Source of the DNA: CAYFMP01 sp964344215
Lineage (GTDB): Bacteria > Pseudomonadota > Alphaproteobacteria > Rhodospirillales > Casp-alpha2
DNA: 27,872 nucleotides
Assembly (NCBI GenBank): GCA_964344215.1
Contig: CAYFMP010000053.1
Span: 1-27,872, forward strand
Reading direction: 5' to 3'
Part shown: positions 22,674 through 27,872 of the stretch, one piece after another
How the letters are laid out: every line of letters begins with the position of its first letter
Numbering within the stretch: position 1 is the stretch's first letter
Notes under the pieces: model-generated
The model's input: the letters and a program-made list of their open reading frames with translations, nothing else
Told to the model about the DNA's origin: nothing
Databases searched by the model: none
Position numbers and translations under genes: made by a program

Positions 22674-24575
22674 GTGGCGAAAGAACCGGTCACCCGGAAA
22701 CTGACCGCGATCCTTTACGCCGACGTAGCCGAGTACAGCCGACTGACCGGCGATGACGAAGAGGGTACGCACAAAACGCTCAGCGTCCATCTGGACGCGG
22801 TCACCTCGGCCGTCGAGACGGCCGGCGGTTCGGTCGTCCATTTCGCCGGCGACGCCGTGCTGGCCGAGTTCCGGAGCGTCGTCGTCGCCTTGGGTTGCGC
22901 GCTCGAGATGCAGCGCGATCTCAGGGCGCGCAACGCCGGTCTGCCCGACGGCCGCAAGCTCCGCTTCCGGGTCGGCATCAACCTGGGCGACGTCATCGTC
23001 GACCGCGACGACATCTACGGCGACGGCGTCAACATCGCCGCCCGCCTCGAATCGCTCGCCGAGCCGGGCGGCATCTGCATTTCGGAGCGCGTCTTCGAGG
23101 ACGTCGAGGGCAAGTTCGATTGCGGCTTCGAGTACTTGGGCGAACAGCAGGTCAAGAACATCGAACGACCGGTCCGCGCCTATAAGGTGCTGATCGGCGA
23201 AGGCGCTGCGACCCATCCGCAAACGACGAGCAGGCCCGTCGTCGGCGCCAAACGCCTCACCGTCGCCGCCGCCGCCGTCGCCGCCGCGCTCGCCGCCGTC
23301 GGCCTCGGCGGCTGGCTGACCCTGAAGAAAGGCGATGTGCCAGAGGCGCCGCCGGTGGCGGCACCGGCGCCGGCCGGCCCGGCGCTGCCCGAAAAACCGT
23401 CGATCGCCGTGCTGCCGTTCAACAACATGAGCGGCGACGCCGAGCAGGAGTATTTTTCGGACGGCATGACCGAGGACATCATCACCGACCTCTCCAAGGT
23501 CTCCGGCTTGTTCGTCATCGCCCGCAACTCCTCGTTCGCCTACAAGGGGCGCAGCGTCAACCTGCAGGAGGTGGGGCGCGAGCTCGGCGTCCGCTACGTG
23601 CTCGAGGGCAGCGTGCGCAAGGCCGGCGGCCGGGTTCGCATCAACGCCCAGTTGATCGATGCTGCCACCGGCGGCCATGTCTGGGCCGAACGGTTCGACC
23701 GCGATATGGCCGACGTTTTCACCCTGCAGGACGAAGTTACCCGGAACATCGTGTCTGCGCTGGCCGTCAAGCTCGACCCCGAGGAAAAGAAGCGCCGCGG
23801 GCGCAAGGTCGAGATCGACCCGGAGGCCTACGACCTGTTCCTGCGCGGGCTCGAACTGTTGCGCCGCTTCACGCCCGACACGCTGGCCGAGGCCAACGAG
23901 TTCTTCCACCGGGCGATGATGGTCGATCCGCGCTACGGCCGCGCCGTCAGCGGTGTCGGGTTCACGGGCGCCATGGAGGTGTTCCTGGGCTCGGCCGCGG
24001 ACCCGGAGAGAGCGCTTAAGAAGGCCGAGCGCTTCTCCGAGGCGGCGCTCAGAATCGATCCCGACGTTCCGCAGGTCCATTTCGGCAGAAGCTTCGTCTT
24101 CGAGCGGATGAAGCGCTACGGGGAATCGATTGCGGCGGCCCGGCGCGCCGTCGAGCTCGACCCCAACTACGCCGACGGCTACGCGCAGTTGGCCTCGGCC
24201 CTGGTCCAGAACGGCCAACCCGAAGAGGCGCTGGCGGCGGTGGCGACGGCGGCCCGGCTCAATCCCAACAACCCGTTCTTCTACCTGGACGTAACGGCGC
24301 GCGCCCAGTTCATGCTGGGGCGCTACGCCGAGGCTGCCCGAACCTACGCCGAAGTGATCAAGAGAAACCCCGAATTCGTCAGCGGCCACCGCGGGCTGGC
24401 CGCCTCCTACGCCCATCTCGGCCAACTCGACGAGGCCGAGTGGGAGGCCAACGAGGTGCTCGCCCTGCAGCCGGATTTCTCGCTCGAACGGATGCGCCAG
24501 CTCAGCGCCTTCAAACGCGCCGAGGACCTGGAGCGCTACATCGACGGCCTGCGCAAGGCCGGCCTGCCGGAATAG
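22674..24575 (+). CDS. Class III cyclase-domain protein with TolB-like and TPR domains
   Basis: The 633-residue protein is a paralogue of the protein at 1191-4346 but has a single TolB-like/TPR module. The cyclase domain (8-175) keeps metal ligands Asp17 and Asp60, Asp113, Asn120 and Arg124, and again has His56 where a base-selecting Lys is usual. A membrane segment (about 195-217) and a Pro/Ala linker precede the TolB-like domain (SIAVLPFNNMSGD to RINAQLIDA, about 243-345) and TPR units (about 385-600). The start is GTG at 22674 after AGGGGGGGG, a start style shared with the paralogue. It is divergent to the M16 pair and ends four bases before the stop of the convergent kinase gene. Confidence 0.9.
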   Translation: MAKEPVTRKLTAILYADVAEYSRLTGDDEEGTHKTLSVHLDAVTSAVETAGGSVVHFAGDAVLAEFRSVVVALGCALEMQRDLRARNAGLPDGRKLRFRVGINLGDVIVDRDDIYGDGVNIAARLESLAEPGGICISERVFEDVEGKFDCGFEYLGEQQVKNIERPVRAYKVLIGEGAATHPQTTSRPVVGAKRLTVAAAAVAAALAAVGLGGWLTLKKGDVPEAPPVAAPAPAGPALPEKPSIAVLPFNNMSGDAEQEYFSDGMTEDIITDLSKVSGLFVIARNSSFAYKGRSVNLQEVGRELGVRYVLEGSVRKAGGRVRINAQLIDAATGGHVWAERFDRDMADVFTLQDEVTRNIVSALAVKLDPEEKKRRGRKVEIDPEAYDLFLRGLELLRRFTPDTLAEANEFFHRAMMVDPRYGRAVSGVGFTGAMEVFLGSAADPERALKKAERFSEAALRIDPDVPQVHFGRSFVFERMKRYGESIAAARRAVELDPNYADGYAQLASALVQNGQPEEALAAVATAARLNPNNPFFYLDVTARAQFMLGRYAEAARTYAEVIKRNPEFVSGHRGLAASYAHLGQLDEAEWEANEVLALQPDFSLERMRQLSAFKRAEDLERYIDGLRKAGLPE

Positions 24576-24579
24576 GCGC

Positions 24580-26934
24580 TCAGGGGGGTCGGCTCGGCAG
24601 GCTGACGGTCACCGTCGTTCCGACGTCCGGTTCGCTTTCTATGTCCAGTTCGCCGCCGTGCAGGTCGACCAGCGACTTGACGATGGCGAGCCCCAGCCCG
24701 GTCCCTTCCTGGGTCACGTAGGGGTCGGCCTCGAGGCGATGGAAGGGGTCTGTGAGATTGTCGATCTCGGCCGCCGGAACGCCCTTGCCGGTGTCGCGGA
24801 CGACCAGCCTGTGCCGCCCCTCCGCCGTCGACGCCGAGAGGTCGATGGCGCCGCCTTCGGGGGTGAACTTGACGGAGTTGGACAGCAGGTTGAGGACGAT
24901 CTGTTTGACGGCCCGCCGATCGGCGTGAAGCGTCTCCAGGAGGTCGGGGACGTCGGTTCGGTAGCGGATCGCCTTGCCGGCCACCTGATCGGCGACGATC
25001 CGCGAGCAGTCATCGACGATGTCGACCAGCGCCAGCGGTTCCCGGCCGAGCGCTCGCTCGCCCGATTCGATGGCGGAGAGGTCGAGGATATCGTTGACCA
25101 GGGCCAGCAGGTGCTGGGAACTGGCGTGGATGTCGTCGGCGTATTCACGGTTCTTCTCCTCGCTCAGCGGCTGCACATAGCGGTGGCCGAGGATCTCGGC
25201 GAAGCCGACGATGGCGTTCAGGGGCGTGCGCAACTCGTGGCTCATGGTGGCCAGAAACTCCGACTTGGCCTGGTTGGCCTGTTCGGCATCGATCAACGCG
25301 GCCTGCAGTTCTTCGGCCGACTGCTCGCGCTCGAGCTCGGCGGCGGCGCGGACGGCGAAGATGTGCATGAGGTCGAGCGCCACCCGCGCGGTGTCGAGCG
25401 GTTGCCTGTTCATGCCGACGATGAGGCCGAGCGCCTCGCCGTCCGAACTGAACAACGGCATGCCGACGTAGCTTTCGACGCCCAGTTCCTTGAGGTCGTC
25501 GTCGTCCGGGAACTCGTCCTGTACGCTGTTCTCGAAGACACAGGTCTGCTTGCCGACCACGTTCTCGCATGGCGTGCCGGCGAGATCGTATTCGAAATTT
25601 CCGAGCTTGGCGCCGTCGGCGTAAAAGGACAGGGTCCGGATGCCGGTCTTGTCGGCGTCGATCAACCTGCCGATGAAGGCGAAATCCAGGTGCAGGATCG
25701 AGGCCAGGCTTTCGGCCAGATGATCGAACAAGGCCATGCCGCTGGCCGACGACACCGCCTCGGCGACGGCGCGCAGCCGGGTTTCGGCGCGCTTGCGCTC
25801 GGTGACGTCGATGACCATGCCGAGCACCGCCGGTTCGCCGGCCCAGGTGATCGTTTGCGACGTCCGCTGCAGCCAGATTTCCCGGCCGTCCTTGCGGAGT
25901 CCTCTGAATTCGTAGACGTCGGGCACCTCTTCGCCGCGCAGACGGGCCTCCAGGAAACCCTTCAGGCGTTGGCGTTCGTCGGCCGCATACAGCAGGTCGA
26001 GGGACTCGAGGGCCATGACCTCGTCGACGGTCGAGTAGCCGAACATCTGGGCCACGGCGCGATTGGCGAACAACGGCTCGTCACCCCGGTGAATGAAAAT
26101 CCCCTGAAGGGCGCTCTCGATCAGGTTACGGTAGTTCTCCTCGCTCTGCCGCACCGTTTCCTCGGCGCGCTTGCGCTCGGTGATGTCGGTGAGAATGGCG
26201 ACGGTGCCGCCGCCGTCGGTCTTGCGCTCGGAGATCTGCAGCCAGCGGCCGTCGGCCAAGCGCTGCTCGATCGGGCCACGGGGGTCGCGGAATTTCGCAA
26301 GCCGCTCGGCGATCCACTCTTCCTCGCGCCCGTCGGCCTCCGGAATCGAGCCGATCTCGACGATATGCCGCACGACCTCCTCGAACCTGACGCCGGGTCC
26401 GATGAACGCCGGCCCATGGACGTGCTCGGCGTAGCAGCTGTTCGAAAGGACCAGGCGTTCGTCGGCGTCGTAGTAAGCGAACCCGTCGGAGATCGTGTCG
26501 ACGGCGTCGCGCAGGCGGGCCTCGCTCTCGCGCAGCTTGTCGGCGGTCCGTTTGCGGGCGGTGATGTCGCGCAGCATGACGGTGAAATACCGTTTGCCGT
26601 CGATCTCCTGCTTCGAGATCGAGGCCTCGGCCGGGAACACCGTCCCGTCCTTCCTCAGGCCCGAGATTTCCCGGCGCGCGTCCATCAGCCGGGAGTCCTC
26701 GGGGTCGGTCGCGAATTCCTCCATGTGGCGGTCATGGGCCCGGCGATACGGTTCCGGAATAAGGTCGTTCAGGGGACGGCCGATCATGTGCTCGGCCTGA
26801 TGGCCGAAGATGCGCTCGGCGCCTCGGTTGAAGACCGTGATGCGATGCGACTCGTCGATCACGATGATGGCTTCCGGCGCGATCTCCAGAATCTCGGCCA
26901 ACTGCGCCTGCGAAGCCGTCAGCGCGTTTTTCAT
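24580..26934 (-). CDS. Cytoplasmic PAS/GAF sensor histidine kinase
   Basis: The 784-residue protein has no membrane helix. Three PAS units (about 8-127, 138-256 and 262-382) are each closed by a DIT/DVT(A/E)RKR motif. A GAF-type domain (about 388-535) follows. The HisKA phospho-acceptor is His566 in SHELRTPLN. The ATPase domain has NLLSNSVKF (682-690), DTGKGV (714-719) and GTGLGLAI (744-751). There is no receiver domain and no response regulator nearby. The ATG at 26934 fits the start of PAS1; upstream in-frame codons at 27030 or so would add a non-conserved extension, and the Shine-Dalgarno site is weak. It converges on the cyclase-type gene with a 4-base gap. The signal sensed is unknown. 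Confidence 0.92.
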   Translation of the reverse strand: MKNALTASQAQLAEILEIAPEAIIVIDESHRITVFNRGAERIFGHQAEHMIGRPLNDLIPEPYRRAHDRHMEEFATDPEDSRLMDARREISGLRKDGTVFPAEASISKQEIDGKRYFTVMLRDITARKRTADKLRESEARLRDAVDTISDGFAYYDADERLVLSNSCYAEHVHGPAFIGPGVRFEEVVRHIVEIGSIPEADGREEEWIAERLAKFRDPRGPIEQRLADGRWLQISERKTDGGGTVAILTDITERKRAEETVRQSEENYRNLIESALQGIFIHRGDEPLFANRAVAQMFGYSTVDEVMALESLDLLYAADERQRLKGFLEARLRGEEVPDVYEFRGLRKDGREIWLQRTSQTITWAGEPAVLGMVIDVTERKRAETRLRAVAEAVSSASGMALFDHLAESLASILHLDFAFIGRLIDADKTGIRTLSFYADGAKLGNFEYDLAGTPCENVVGKQTCVFENSVQDEFPDDDDLKELGVESYVGMPLFSSDGEALGLIVGMNRQPLDTARVALDLMHIFAVRAAAELEREQSAEELQAALIDAEQANQAKSEFLATMSHELRTPLNAIVGFAEILGHRYVQPLSEEKNREYADDIHASSQHLLALVNDILDLSAIESGERALGREPLALVDIVDDCSRIVADQVAGKAIRYRTDVPDLLETLHADRRAVKQIVLNLLSNSVKFTPEGGAIDLSASTAEGRHRLVVRDTGKGVPAAEIDNLTDPFHRLEADPYVTQEGTGLGLAIVKSLVDLHGGELDIESEPDVGTTVTVSLPSRPP

Positions 26935-27117
26935 CTGCGGTTGCCCAGCATTGCGTATGCGCGGAAACCTGACCGGCGGATTCTCCGCCGTCGGCTGCGT
27001 TCCCCAGCTAATCTTCCCCCGCGACAGCATATCCGGCACCATCGCCCAATGGCAAGTTACGACCGTGGTTATTCTACTGACAGTAGGGAGCGGCGGCGGC
27101 CGGTCGCGATTCGGCGC

Positions 27118-27178
27118 AAGAGCAATATCCGATCGGTTGGAACCGCTTACCGATTCCAACCGATCGGAAGCCGCTCTA
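27118..27178. repeat. AGAGC palindromic repeat, subfamily 2, copy D
   Basis: The ends are AAGAGCAA (27118-27125) and CCGCTCTA (27171-27178). A perfect 14-bp inverted repeat, CCGATCGGTTGGAA (27129-27142) and TTCCAACCGATCGG (27154-27167), flanks an 11-base loop. It is the reverse-strand near-duplicate of the copy at 9605. Read on the minus strand, TAGAGCGG begins with the TAG stop of the DUF3035 gene, just as at tadA. The rest of 26935-27175 shows no gene. Confidence 0.85.
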
Positions 27179-27733
27179 GAAGTCGAGCAGCCCCTTGCGG
27201 CTCCGCTTGCGCTTGACCTCGGGCGTCTCGCCTTCGTTGATGGGTTTGCCCAAGGCCTGGTTCTGGAGGATTCGCTTCTGCTCCTTCTCGGCGTCGACGA
27301 CGATGCCGTCGAACGGCTTGTCGTCGACCCAGAAGATGAGCTTGTCGATGAAGGCGACGTCCTCCTTGGCCAGGATCGAGGTTTCCTGGTCGATGATTTG
27401 CCGGATTTCCGGGTTGGCGTTGGTGCCGCCGGTGTCGCGCAGCAGCGCATGAACGCCGGCGCTGCCCTGGACGGGTTGCTGCTTCCTGCTGGCGGATTTA
27501 CCGAGGATGGCCTTCTGAGCCTCGTCGGTCGGCGATACCCGTTGCGGCCGGGCGGCGCCCGGCTGCGGCGGCCTCAGCCCGTAGTCGGGCGGCAGGCTAA
27601 GGGGTGGGCGCGAGTAGACGACGAATTCGTCGGGCGGGTTCTTCGGATTGGAGAATACCTTGCGCGCCGATTCGCAGCCCGACAGCAACGCCGCCGCGCC
27701 GATGACCAACACCAAAAGGCGAAGATTCCGCAT
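27176..27733 (-). CDS. DUF3035 lipoprotein, possible BAM-complex accessory (BamF-like)
   Basis: The 185-residue product is a lipoprotein: hydrophobic LLVLVIGAAALLSGC ends in lipobox Cys20. The proline-rich segment NPPDEFVVYSRPPLSLPPDYGL (32-53) is the DUF3035 hallmark and recalls the unstructured N-terminus of BamC-type lipoproteins, so outer-membrane assembly is plausible but unproven. The C-terminus is basic (KRKRSRKGLLDF). The ATG at 27733 has GAGGG six bases upstream; a TTG at 27745 is less likely. The TAG stop is the first codon of a palindromic repeat. In related genomes this gene often lies next to the M16 pair. Here a cyclase-type gene and a kinase gene stand between them. Confidence 0.85.
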   Translation of the reverse strand: MRNLRLLVLVIGAAALLSGCESARKVFSNPKNPPDEFVVYSRPPLSLPPDYGLRPPQPGAARPQRVSPTDEAQKAILGKSASRKQQPVQGSAGVHALLRDTGGTNANPEIRQIIDQETSILAKEDVAFIDKLIFWVDDKPFDGIVVDAEKEQKRILQNQALGKPINEGETPEVKRKRSRKGLLDF

Positions 27734-27818
27734 TGCCACCCTCAACGTGGATTTCCCGGGGGTTTCCCAGGGGGGTTCCCCCGCAACTTAAGCCGATGGA
27801 GCAACGAATTCAATATTC

Positions 27819-27855
27819 TAGAGCGGGTCACGTCGATATGGAAGCGGCTGAGATC
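27819..27855. repeat. AGAGC palindromic repeat, subfamily 1, copy E (partial)
   Basis: TAGAGCGG at 27819-27826 is followed by TCACGTCGATATGGAA and CTGAGA, matching copy A (9055-9097) with a few substitutions. The similarity stops near 27855 and no matching CCGCTCTA end is seen before the window ends at 27872, so it is either truncated or a longer variant cut by the window edge. Confidence 0.7.
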
Positions 27856-27872
27856 GGTTTTGCGGCCTGCCG

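Noticed and set aside
22350..24425. 691-codon minus-strand frame opposite the second cyclase-type gene
   Set aside because: Antisense shadow; low-complexity and runs into the M16 gene in another frame.

Overview
The window is high-GC, gene-dense DNA that looks like the chromosome of an alphaproteobacterium, probably Rhodospirillales-like. The evidence is the gene set (tadA, an RluB-type pseudouridine synthase, rsmD, mutL, pgi, a pair of M16 peptidases and a DUF3035 lipoprotein), GTG/TTG starts next to good Shine-Dalgarno sites, and short intergenic palindromes bounded by TAGAGCGG. No rRNA, tRNA, CRISPR array, transposase or phage gene was seen.

Layout. 346-1143: exported dienelactone hydrolase (+). 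1191-4346: class III cyclase-type protein carrying two copies of a TolB-like/TPR module (-). 4460-5245 and 5456-6172: divergent NQO-type oxidoreductase and SAM methyltransferase. 6463-6855: SPW-repeat membrane protein with a clear terminator (-). 7077-8330: CPA1-type Na+/H+ antiporter (+). 8423-9036: two small orphan proteins (+). 9095-9547: tadA (-). 9605-9742: two palindromic repeats. 9754-11130: rluB-type gene and rsmD (+). 15267 down to 11088: pgi, mutL and a methyltransferase-like protein, one tight operon (-). 15506-18132: small exported protein and hybrid histidine kinase (+). 18226-19677: truncated hydrolase-like gene, CRP-type regulator, a 35-residue membrane protein and a three-hairpin array (-). 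19772-22461: two M16 peptidases (-). 22674-24575: second cyclase/TolB/TPR protein (+). 24580-26934: PAS/GAF histidine kinase (-). 27176-27733: DUF3035 lipoprotein (-).

The housekeeping genes (tadA, rluB, rsmD, mutL, pgi, M16 pair, DUF3035) look like a conserved backbone. It is interrupted by signalling genes: two cyclase-like proteins, a cyclic-nucleotide-type CRP regulator and two histidine kinases. The regulator keeps phosphate-binding residues of a cyclic-nucleotide pocket and has a CRP-like recognition helix (SRES).

The most interesting part is at 18226-18480 (-). A perfect TGTGA-N6-TCACA site lies at the class II distance from a TAGACT -10 element. It would drive an unannotated 35-residue membrane protein, which is followed by three tandem hairpins whose loops read CCTCC, CCCCTCCCA and CTCCTCCCA. 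These are anti-Shine-Dalgarno motifs like those of the alphaproteobacterial CcsR/cuckoo small RNAs. One stem pairs completely only in the minus-strand RNA, which supports that strand. This is a sequence-based prediction without expression data.
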